Assembly: GCA_002315765.1 (NCBI GenBank)
Contig: DCIE01000022.1
Location: forward strand, 1 to 57,501
Source of the DNA: Ruminococcaceae bacterium UBA1734
Lineage (GTDB): Bacteria > Bacillota > Clostridia > Oscillospirales > Acutalibacteraceae
DNA: 57,501 nucleotides
Direction: 5' to 3'
Made by a program: the position numbers and the translations under genes. The notes beneath the pieces were generated by a model. It did no database searches. It worked only from the letters and a program-made list of their open reading frames with translations, and was not told the origin of the DNA. Positions 9,001-16,238 of this stretch are shown here, piece by piece; position 1 is the stretch's first letter; each line of letters begins with the position of its first letter.

Positions 9001-12000
9001 TGAGCAAACAGTTGTAAAGGCAGCAACCTCCGATGATATTCCGACAGTTAAAGGTCTCGGTAGAATAGAAACAACCGTTATTGAAACAAACCAAGTTGTA
9101 AATATTGTCGCTACAAGCGATGAACAGTATGAAATAAATGTAAAGGTAGCAGGTTCGGTTTATGATGCTTCAATGCAACCCATATCCGGCGCTAATGTAT
9201 ATCTTGTAAAGTATTCTGCCGATATTGATACAAATAATATCAGTAATTATTATTCTACTCCTGCGGCAACTACTTCGAGTGCCGGCAGCTTTACTACGGA
9301 TGAGTATTCCATAGGAAACTATTATATGGTTGTTACCGCAGAGGGATATTCCGATGTTTTGGAAACCCTTGTACTTACCAGCAACGAATCCGACACATTC
9401 TATCTTCAGAATATTATTATGACCGTAAAACAAACATCTCAAAGAGGCAAGGTTTACGGAACGGGTAGGGATGCCCAAACAGGAAATTCCATTTCCAAAG
9501 GAATTACCCTTAATCTTCGTGAAGGTAGAAACAACCTTTCCGATAAGATAATTAAAACCGTTACTACCGATACTGATGGTAATTATTCCTTTGACGATTT
9601 GCCATACGGTCAGTACACAGTACAGGTTACCGATTTCCGTGAGGATGTCGACAACCATTATAACAACACATATTTTAATGTAGTTGTATCCGAAGCTGAT
9701 AATAATTTTGATTTCACCGCAACACTTTCTTTAGGAGACGGTAATATTCGTTTTGTCTTAACATGGGGTGATGAAGAATCCGGCGCTTCAAGTGATTTGG
9801 ACTCCCACCTTGCAGGTCCGGCACCTGACGGACAGTTCCATACCTGGTATTCTGTTAGAGACTACTATTACGGCGGAGAAAAATATGACGACCTTGATGT
9901 AGACGACACCACATGGGAAGGCCCCGAAACAACCACTATTTACAAATTACAAGAAGGAGTTTATCACTTCTATATTCACGATTATTCAAACCGTGGAAGT
10001 ACCGGAAGTACACAAATGTCCCTTTCTTCGGCAAAGGTGGATGTTTATGTCGGAACTCAAAAGGTGGCAACCTACAACTGCCCGAATAAAGCAGGAAATC
10101 TTTGGCATGTATGCGATTATGATTCAAAGACCAATCAGTTTACACCGTTTACAAATGTTATTGATTATTACGGTGAATTGTCGGAAATCGGTATAGATTT
10201 AGTCGAGCTTTATTTCGGTAAGCTATCAAGTGCTATTAAGAGTCTTGAGGATGTTGTAGAACAAATTGCAGATACCGAGATTAAAAATTCCGTTCAGGAT
10301 ATGATAGATTCCGGCAAAAATGTATTAAATAATTCCGACAGCGATGAATCTGCATTAATCAGTGAATACAATAAAATTAATGATTGGATTTCAAACAATT
10401 TAAGTATTTGTCTTGATGGCATTTCGGCGTTAGACAAGGATAGTAATGAATTAATATACGACTATTATTCTGACACAACCGAAAGAATTTTGACCATTGT
10501 AGGCAACTGCGCTTTCTTACCGGAAAATATCCAAATTAGGCCGGGAAATAACGATACGGTTGAAATTAAGCAGGAAGGCGACGATTATGTAGCCGTATTC
10601 ACAAAGCCAAGCGGAATAAAGTTGACATACAAGATTGTTTACAATGTAAACAGAAACATTTTGGCTATTTCAAAAATCCAAAAACAAGGCGAAGATGTTT
10701 ACTTTGAGGGTTATTGCTATGATGACTATATTAATATTCTATATCCGAAAGACAGCTTTGAGGATTTAACATTTATTCCGGTTTCCGATGATGTAACGGT
10801 TTCCGATGTAAAGAATTCGGAGTACGATGGCAAGTATATCACCGTTACATTAGGCGACACAACAATTACATATTATCTGAATGAGATTTCAAGTCCGAAT
10901 TTACGGATAGACAGTGTTCGTTATAATGGCGATTGGATGGAATGGGGAACCGATTATCGCTATGACGGTGATGAAAACGAATATATGGTTTTGCGCATTT
11001 ATCCTACCGGTACAATTGATTATAACCAACTTGAAATAATTCCCCGTAATTCCAATGTAACTACCGAAATTACCGATTCGGATAAACCGGGCTTTGTAAA
11101 GATTGTAACTCTTAAGTTAGGCGAGTATTCAACAGTTTTCTATATTGAAATTAATATTTCGGAATCTGCATTAACCGATTATAATGTTCAAAGAGGCGAT
11201 GATAGTAGCTGGTATAGTGCCAATACTTATTGGATTAATGACGAAGAATATGCATATTACTTAAATATTTGGCTATATTCGGTCAGCGACATAGAAAACT
11301 TCGTTATTACACCGCATTATAGCGATACTACCATTTCGGAGATTACCGATTCCGACCTTGACGAGTTTGATAAAATGTTTACCGCAACCGCCGGTGAAAA
11401 AACCTGTAAAGTTTATATTAAATTTGATACTTCAAATATTTTCGGTATCTCTTATTTCAGGTTAAATGACTCGACATATTCCGATTGGTATTCAAATACA
11501 ATTCAGTATGGCGGAAAAACCTGTAAAACATGTAATATTAGTGCATACAAAAAACTTTCTTTAGATAATTTAGAGGTTATCCCAAATAACCAAGATATAA
11601 CCGTTTCGGAAATAACCGACTCGGATAATCCGGATTACGATAAGATGTTCACCTTAAGTTACGGAAATTTCAGCCAAGTATTCTATATTAGAAGCGAATA
11701 TGCGCCGTGGGCTTATTGCGACTTAACAATATCTGACGGAGAAAACACCCTGTCTATTGAAAACTCTTCCAGATATTCAGAGAATAATAATTACTATTTT
11801 ATAATAGATATAATTCCTGCATCATTTGAAGAAGTTACAGAATTAACTATTACTCCTTATTATAACTTTGTTACTGTTTCCGATATAACCCAATCAGATA
11901 AGCAAGGCTATGACGGAATGTTTACGGCTTCTACCGATGAGAGAACTGTAAATATTTATTTCCGCTTCGATTACAACGGTTTGTTAAGCATTAATAGTGT

Positions 12001-13897
12001 TAAAAACGGTGATAATTATATTGACTGGTACACAGGCAACAGTTGGGATGACGGTCAAGAGTATTATGTACTGACTGTTCGTCCGACAACGGCGCTTGAT
12101 TATGCTGATTTGGTAATTACTTCTTCCTTAAACGGAGCAACCGTATCCGCAATAACCGACTCCGATAGAAGCGGTTACGAAAAGATGGTTACTTTAAGTT
12201 ACGGTGATTACAGTAGGACATATTATATCAGAAAGCAGTACAATTCAGATGTTTACCAATCATACACAATAATAGATGGTAACAATCAGCATACAGAGTG
12301 GACAGATAGTTATTGGGATGATGAAAAGCAGTGTAATTGTTACGAATTAAATATTACACCGAATTCATTGGATTCCAATATGGATAATATAACCATCAAC
12401 CCATATTACAGTGCTGCCACAATGTCCGAAATAACCGAATCGGATAGAGAAGGCTATGACGGAATGTTTACCGTTTCCACCGATGAAGAAACAATAAATG
12501 TTTATCTCCGTTTGGATTACAGCAATTTATTAAGCATTAATAGTGTTAAAAACGGTGATAACAGCATCAGCTGGGGTACCGATTGGGAGTATGATGATAA
12601 TAATAAAAAGTATTACGAATTGGAACTTTATCCACACGAAAGTTTGGATTATGCTGATTTAGTAATTGATTCTTCCTTAAACGGAGCAACCGTATCCGCA
12701 ATAACCGACTCCGATAGAATCGGTTACGAAAAGATGTTTACAATAAGTTACGGTGATTACAGTAGGACATATTATATCGAAAAACAGTACCATTCAGATG
12801 TTTATAACAAATTTTCCGTAAAAGACGGTGATAATCAGTATACACGGTGGTCAAATTGTTATTGGGACGCTGAAAAGCAGTGTAATTATTACGGATTAAA
12901 TATAACACCTTCTTCATTTGATTTGACTTTAAACGATATAACCGTCAACTCATATTACAGTGTTGCTACAATGTCCGAAATAACCGAATCGGATAGAGAA
13001 GGCTATGACGGAATGTTTACCGTTTCTACTGATGAAAAGGCCGTAAGTGTTTATCTCCGTTTGGATTACAGCGGTTTATTAGGAATTGATAGTGTTAAAA
13101 ACGGTGATAATTATATTGACTGGTACACAGGCAACGGTTGGGATGACGGTCGAGAGTATTATGTACTGACTGTTTGTCCGACAACGGCGCTTGATTATGC
13201 TGATTTAGTAATTGATTCTTCCTTAAACGGAGCAACCGTATCCGCAATAACCGACTCCGATAGAAGCGGTTACGAAAAGATGGTTACAATAAATTACAGT
13301 GATTACAGTAGGACATATCATATCAAAAAACAGTACAATTCAAGTGTTTATAACAAATTTTCCGTAAAAGACGGTAACAATCAGTATACACAGTGGGCAA
13401 ATAGTCGTTGGGACGATGAAAAGCAGTGTCATTATTACGAATTAAATATAACACCTTCTTCATTTGATTCGACTTTAAACGACATAACTATAAACCCATA
13501 TTACAGTGTTGCCGAAATGTCCGAAATAACCGAATCGGATAGAGAAGGCTATGACGGAATGTTTACCGTATCTACCGAACAAGAAACCGTAAAGGTTTAT
13601 ATCAAATATGATTTTAATAACCTGCTATCCATATGTGATGTAACCTTGGCAAATCAGGATTCAACAAAAGAAAGCGATTTTTATTGGATGTTAGATTACG
13701 GTTATGATAACAATAGCGGTACAGTCTATTGGTATGTTTTACTGGAATCTCAAGAGGAAATTGATTTAGAAGATGTGATTGTTACTCCTACTTCGGACCA
13801 GGTAACTGTTTCCGAGTTCACAGAGTCGGATAGAGAAGATTTCCAAAAGATGTTTACATTAAGCTATGGTGAACATTCCAGAACATTCTATATCTAA
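6089..13897 (+). CDS. Giant secreted repeat protein with Big_2, beta-helix-like, CarboxypepD-reg-like and DUF2135-like parts
   Basis: A 2602-residue secreted protein. The ATG at 6089 follows GGAGG by eight bases; an in-frame TTG at 6074 lies ahead of that site and is rejected. Order: signal peptide (about 1-37); nine Big_2 immunoglobulin-like repeats (about 40-795), each with an SxGxITAxxxGxAxITxxAKDGSG-type core; a Thr/Asn-rich region resembling a beta-helix (about 810-1010); carboxypeptidase-regulatory-like folds with DGNYSFDDLPYGQYTV; a DUF2135/YfaP-like block with DLDSHLAGP; a short helical stretch; then about twelve repeats centred on SEITDSDxxGYxKMFTxSYG. Big_2 domains usually serve adhesion. 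There is no LPXTG, SLH or membrane anchor, so how it stays on the surface is unclear. Its final repeat ends at the stop codon. Confidence 0.88.
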   Translation: MKKVIKKLSLFLAVLMLMGSCFVEGVFFTPINVSAASKSTVKVQSITLNKKTATVLAGKKLTLKATVKPKSSAKKVLWKTSNKKIATVSSNGVVTAKSAGKASITAYFKGSSKKAVCKITVNRPVSKISLKSTNLSLFIGKTYKIQATVTPKNASNKALKYTSSNTKIATVSSSGTVTAKGVGKAKITVTAKDGSGKKTTLNVTVNRPVSSVAVKSATIELFVGKTQNITTTVTPSNASNKAVSYTSGNTKIATVSSSGVVTAKSAGTTKITVTAKDGSGKKATVNVTVKTPVNSVKLRSESIAIFVGKTASANAKVEPGNATNKSLSYVSSDTSIATVDQNGIITAVSAGTANITITAKDGSGKSAVLSVAVKVPVNSIDNQPVAVSLFVSKTQQITSTVLPVDASDKSLKYESEDETVATVNENGLITAVKAGTTKIKVSAKDGSDISAQIDVTVTVPVGNIAVDSSDVNVMIGKTKSIETTVTPENATDNRLSFESSNTSVATVDQNGVITAVSEGTANITITAKDGSGKSAVVSVRSTIPVSSIGVEKSSVSLFVSKTMNISTTVSPINAWDKSLKYESSDTSVATVSSTGTITAVSKGNATITVSAKDGSGVSTEIAVTVTIPVSTIEVDSSSFSLMAGKTKSIVTTVSPEYATDKGLSFESSNTSVATVDQNGVITAVSAGTANITITAKDGSGVSKVISLNVLQPVTGISISPTSVSLTKGATKSISVNVSPENAYNKAFTVTSDDTDIATVSDDGTITAVNLGTTTVTFKTVDGEKTAVCSVSVIDNQGEKTVTNQTELNTALANKNISRVIVDTNEQLTLNIAQGTYTDKDIIVNAPNLHMDNYGNFNSIDIKAIGPNSWKEFANGNVLNVGAPSAKVIITEDASASLNMIEGAGDVNIINDGVINQLNIQTPTNLNISGDSTQNNVPVRITENAENTNINTEQPLNINTDAPVNLNIGLGAEQTVVKAATSDDIPTVKGLGRIETTVIETNQVVNIVATSDEQYEINVKVAGSVYDASMQPISGANVYLVKYSADIDTNNISNYYSTPAATTSSAGSFTTDEYSIGNYYMVVTAEGYSDVLETLVLTSNESDTFYLQNIIMTVKQTSQRGKVYGTGRDAQTGNSISKGITLNLREGRNNLSDKIIKTVTTDTDGNYSFDDLPYGQYTVQVTDFREDVDNHYNNTYFNVVVSEADNNFDFTATLSLGDGNIRFVLTWGDEESGASSDLDSHLAGPAPDGQFHTWYSVRDYYYGGEKYDDLDVDDTTWEGPETTTIYKLQEGVYHFYIHDYSNRGSTGSTQMSLSSAKVDVYVGTQKVATYNCPNKAGNLWHVCDYDSKTNQFTPFTNVIDYYGELSEIGIDLVELYFGKLSSAIKSLEDVVEQIADTEIKNSVQDMIDSGKNVLNNSDSDESALISEYNKINDWISNNLSICLDGISALDKDSNELIYDYYSDTTERILTIVGNCAFLPENIQIRPGNNDTVEIKQEGDDYVAVFTKPSGIKLTYKIVYNVNRNILAISKIQKQGEDVYFEGYCYDDYINILYPKDSFEDLTFIPVSDDVTVSDVKNSEYDGKYITVTLGDTTITYYLNEISSPNLRIDSVRYNGDWMEWGTDYRYDGDENEYMVLRIYPTGTIDYNQLEIIPRNSNVTTEITDSDKPGFVKIVTLKLGEYSTVFYIEINISESALTDYNVQRGDDSSWYSANTYWINDEEYAYYLNIWLYSVSDIENFVITPHYSDTTISEITDSDLDEFDKMFTATAGEKTCKVYIKFDTSNIFGISYFRLNDSTYSDWYSNTIQYGGKTCKTCNISAYKKLSLDNLEVIPNNQDITVSEITDSDNPDYDKMFTLSYGNFSQVFYIRSEYAPWAYCDLTISDGENTLSIENSSRYSENNNYYFIIDIIPASFEEVTELTITPYYNFVTVSDITQSDKQGYDGMFTASTDERTVNIYFRFDYNGLLSINSVKNGDNYIDWYTGNSWDDGQEYYVLTVRPTTALDYADLVITSSLNGATVSAITDSDRSGYEKMVTLSYGDYSRTYYIRKQYNSDVYQSYTIIDGNNQHTEWTDSYWDDEKQCNCYELNITPNSLDSNMDNITINPYYSAATMSEITESDREGYDGMFTVSTDEETINVYLRLDYSNLLSINSVKNGDNSISWGTDWEYDDNNKKYYELELYPHESLDYADLVIDSSLNGATVSAITDSDRIGYEKMFTISYGDYSRTYYIEKQYHSDVYNKFSVKDGDNQYTRWSNCYWDAEKQCNYYGLNITPSSFDLTLNDITVNSYYSVATMSEITESDREGYDGMFTVSTDEKAVSVYLRLDYSGLLGIDSVKNGDNYIDWYTGNGWDDGREYYVLTVCPTTALDYADLVIDSSLNGATVSAITDSDRSGYEKMVTINYSDYSRTYHIKKQYNSSVYNKFSVKDGNNQYTQWANSRWDDEKQCHYYELNITPSSFDSTLNDITINPYYSVAEMSEITESDREGYDGMFTVSTEQETVKVYIKYDFNNLLSICDVTLANQDSTKESDFYWMLDYGYDNNSGTVYWYVLLESQEEIDLEDVIVTPTSDQVTVSEFTESDREDFQKMFTLSYGEHSRTFYI
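6195..8460 (+). repeat. Nine tandem Big_2-coding repeats
   Basis: Units of about 240-250 bp encode nine Big_2 domains. Some copies are nearly identical at DNA level: the segment around 7575-7690 recurs around 8088-8185 with only a few changes, encoding SSNTSVATVDQNGVITAVS. This suggests recent duplication or gene conversion inside the gene. Confidence 0.85.
10780..13888 (+). repeat. C-terminal repeat array with a ~547-bp higher-order unit
   Basis: About twelve copies of a roughly 90-residue unit end in SxITxSDxxGYxKMFT followed by a Tyr-rich strand. The early copies are diverged. The last six alternate in two types (SAITDSDR.. and SEITESDR..). An identical AACGGAGCAACCGTATCCGC block recurs near 12131, 12680 and 13226, giving spacings of 549 and 546 bp, so pairs of units were duplicated recently. 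Confidence 0.85.
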
Positions 13898-13930
13898 TCG
13901 GTTTAAAATTGTAATCAAAGCATAAAAAAT

Positions 13931-13967
13931 GACCGTAAGGCGTAAAAACCTTACGGTCGGATTTTTT
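13931..13967. terminator. Bidirectional terminator between convergent genes
   Basis: A perfect 10-bp stem GACCGTAAGG/CCTTACGGTC (13931-13940 with 13949-13958) has a T tract on its right and an A tract on its left, so it can stop both the giant gene and the minus-strand phosphatase gene. Confidence 0.88.
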
Positions 13968-13971
13968 TATG

Positions 13972-15771
13972 CTAAATTCCCCAAATGAAAGATACATTGA
14001 GTAAATTATTGTTATCTTTGTATTCATAGGAAATATTGTCGGCAAGTTGTTTTACGAAATATATTCCAAGTCCTCCGATTTGGAGAGTGTCGGAGGTATC
14101 GCTTTCGTGCAATAAAGGATTAAAAGGAATTCCGGTATCGGCAAATGTCATTTTCAAGCCGTTATGGTAAAGGGATGCGGAAAAATCAATTTTTCCGATT
14201 TTGTCAGGGTAGGCATATTCCGAAATATTATTGCAAATTTCATCAACTGTTACACCGATATTTCGGCGTTTTTCATCGGGACAATCGGTTTGCTTTAAGA
14301 TTTCAAGAATTGTGTTGTTGATTTTTGCCGTTCCCTCTATTCCTGTTTCTTCGGTTAAATGAATGATTTTCGGAGAGTCTAAATCGGTGCATTGGAGGAC
14401 AAGCATGGTAATATCGTCAAAAGGTGTGTTGTCGGCAGTAAACAGATGTACGGATTTTTTGAGATTAGAAATGATTTCTTCTGCATTGTTTTGGCTTGAT
14501 TTTATTTGGTTTAAAATGCCCTCAATATTATAAGACTTGCCCAAACTGTTTGTGGCATCGGTTAGACCATCGGTATAAATAAGTAAAGTGTCTTGTGGGT
14601 TCATTGAAAATGTATTAACCCTTGGGGTTCGTTCGGGGAAATTGCCGATAAACAAATCGGGTTCGTTTGAAATAAACTCGATTTTTCCGCTGTTTGTTTT
14701 CAATATAGGAAAAGGATGACCGGCATTTATATATTTACCGATACCGCTTTTTGTGTCAATGACTCCCATCCATATAGTCAAAAACATACCGTATTGGTTG
14801 TCATTACAAATAAGCCTGTTTGCAAGTAAAATAGCTTCTTCTAAGTTGTTGCGACTTAATAAAGCGCATTGTAATGCTTTTTTTGCCGACATCATAAACA
14901 TAGCTGCCGACATACCTTTATCTGAAACATCAGCTACGATTACCGCTAATATATCATTATTAAGCATAAAATAATCGTAAAAGTCGCCGCAAACTTCTTT
15001 TGCAGGGGATTCGTATGCGTATAATTTAAAATTGCCGTCAGGTGTGGTGAAATTACGGTGGGGCAATACACTTTTTTGAATTTGGGCCGCCATATCAATT
15101 TCGGCATCAACAGCAGCAATTTTTTGGGTGCTTTCAATTTTTGATGCAATAAGTCTGCGTCCGCTTGAAGTCATATTTGCCGCAAAAAACCATAGGAAAA
15201 TTAAAGCAAGTAAGCAGGGAACAATAATATAAACTACGGCGTCGGTATAATAATGCCAAGGATTATAAGATGAACTTTTGTGAAGTTTAACGATTATATC
15301 CGATTCGGTCTCTAAAAATACATTCAGAATACAAGCACTCACAAAAAGCAATGCGGTAACAATCGAAACTGCCGTTATGATTCTATGGTTGAAATATCTT
15401 GCGGAAATGAAAATCGGAATAAATAATAAATAAATGGTATATGTGGTAAATGCAAAAAAAGATATGGTCGTAACAAGGATAATTCCGCTGAGCAACATAT
15501 ATTTTATCCAAGGCTTTGCAAAATTAAAAAACCACGATAATATAACCATACAAACCAAAAGACTGTTAATGGGTAAAAATATTATATGATTAATATGTAT
15601 AAGGTCAAGCACATTGTCAATACGCAAAAGTATAACATTTACAATACCGATAATAACAAATCCGAGCAGGAAAAACGATACAATTTTGTTTGTACGATAT
15701 TCGTTTTTTAAAAACTCATCACTTGGACTTAAATTTATATTTTGCAAATCTCGTTGCCTTTTATTTTTCAT
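13972..15771 (-). CDS. Membrane PP2C (SpoIIE-type) phosphatase fused to an anti-sigma-like HATPase domain
   Basis: A 599-residue protein. The N-terminal 190 residues carry about six hydrophobic segments. A SpoIIE/RsbU-type PP2C domain follows (about 230-445), with the metal-binding acidic motifs GDFYDYF, VADVSDKGMSAA, YTDGLTDA and FDDITML all present. The C-terminal 130 residues form a GHKL ATPase of the RsbW/SpoIIAB kind, with an N-box (VDEICNNISEYAY), DTGIPFNPL and GGLGIYFVKQL. Phosphatase and kinase for an anti-anti-sigma factor are normally separate proteins; here both sit in one membrane-attached chain. The STAS gene lies ten bases upstream in the same operon and is the obvious substrate. 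No sigma factor gene is adjacent. AAAGGTG precedes the ATG. Confidence 0.9.
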   Translation of the reverse strand: MKNKRQRDLQNINLSPSDEFLKNEYRTNKIVSFFLLGFVIIGIVNVILLRIDNVLDLIHINHIIFLPINSLLVCMVILSWFFNFAKPWIKYMLLSGIILVTTISFFAFTTYTIYLLFIPIFISARYFNHRIITAVSIVTALLFVSACILNVFLETESDIIVKLHKSSSYNPWHYYTDAVVYIIVPCLLALIFLWFFAANMTSSGRRLIASKIESTQKIAAVDAEIDMAAQIQKSVLPHRNFTTPDGNFKLYAYESPAKEVCGDFYDYFMLNNDILAVIVADVSDKGMSAAMFMMSAKKALQCALLSRNNLEEAILLANRLICNDNQYGMFLTIWMGVIDTKSGIGKYINAGHPFPILKTNSGKIEFISNEPDLFIGNFPERTPRVNTFSMNPQDTLLIYTDGLTDATNSLGKSYNIEGILNQIKSSQNNAEEIISNLKKSVHLFTADNTPFDDITMLVLQCTDLDSPKIIHLTEETGIEGTAKINNTILEILKQTDCPDEKRRNIGVTVDEICNNISEYAYPDKIGKIDFSASLYHNGLKMTFADTGIPFNPLLHESDTSDTLQIGGLGIYFVKQLADNISYEYKDNNNLLNVSFIWGI

Positions 15772-15781
15772 AGTAACACCT

Positions 15782-16078
15782 TTAATTCAGCGTAAAAACA
15801 GAAAGCAGTCCCGAAAGATTAATAATCTCTTTAACCGAACTGTTTGCTTCGGTTATGATTAATTTTTTTCCGTTTAGGTTTTTATATGCCGAAACCAAGA
15901 CACGAAGACCTATTGAGGAAATAAAATCAACATTTTTAAAGTTTAGAATAAGGCCATTTTCCACATTGGGAACTTCTTGTTTCAGTAGGTTATCAAATTC
16001 TCCTGCGGTTGTGGAATCCAAACGGATGTTAAGGAAAATTATCGTGTTTTTGTTTTCTTTTCTGACTTCAAAATTCAT
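15782..16078 (-). CDS. STAS-domain anti-anti-sigma-like protein
   Basis: A 98-residue single STAS domain of the SpoIIAA/RsbV type. The phosphorylation loop reads VDFISSIGLRVL, with the conserved Ser pair in place. In partner switching, the unphosphorylated STAS protein binds an anti-sigma kinase, and a PP2C phosphatase restores this form; the fused phosphatase/ATPase encoded ten bases downstream fits both roles. I start at the ATG at 16076-16078, where AAGGA lies at a workable distance; the ATG four codons upstream is only a couple of bases from that site. Whether the target is a sigma factor or another process, such as envelope or c-di-GMP signalling, cannot be told from the window. Confidence 0.88.
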   Translation of the reverse strand: MNFEVRKENKNTIIFLNIRLDSTTAGEFDNLLKQEVPNVENGLILNFKNVDFISSIGLRVLVSAYKNLNGKKLIITEANSSVKEIINLSGLLSVFTLN

Positions 16079-16151
16079 ATTAATCACCATTCCTTTTTCT
16101 TTCTAAGACACAAAATACAATAAAATAATCACTGAAATGGTGATTAATATC

Positions 16152-16225
16152 GCATCTGTTTCGGTTGCCTCGAAAGAGGCGAGAAACATGCATCTTTATA
16201 TTTTCCAGCGTGATTTTTCACGCTG
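16152..16225 (-). other. Structured spacer between the NRPS and STAS genes
   Basis: The 160-base gap between the NRPS stop and the STAS gene contains two stem-loops. CAGCGTG/CACGCTG (16206-16225) has a six-base loop but no U tract in either direction. A second element (16152-16191) has GCCTC-GAAA-GAGGC inside a GCAT..GTTTC/GAAAC..ATGC outer stem. I match it to no known riboswitch. A processing site, weak terminator or leader of the STAS gene are all possible. Confidence 0.45.
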
Positions 16226-16238
16226 AAATTTCTTTGAT

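Noticed and set aside
10780..13888. CRISPR array, because of regular repeats
   Set aside because: The repeats are translated as part of one long gene, are much longer than CRISPR repeats, and no cas gene is present.
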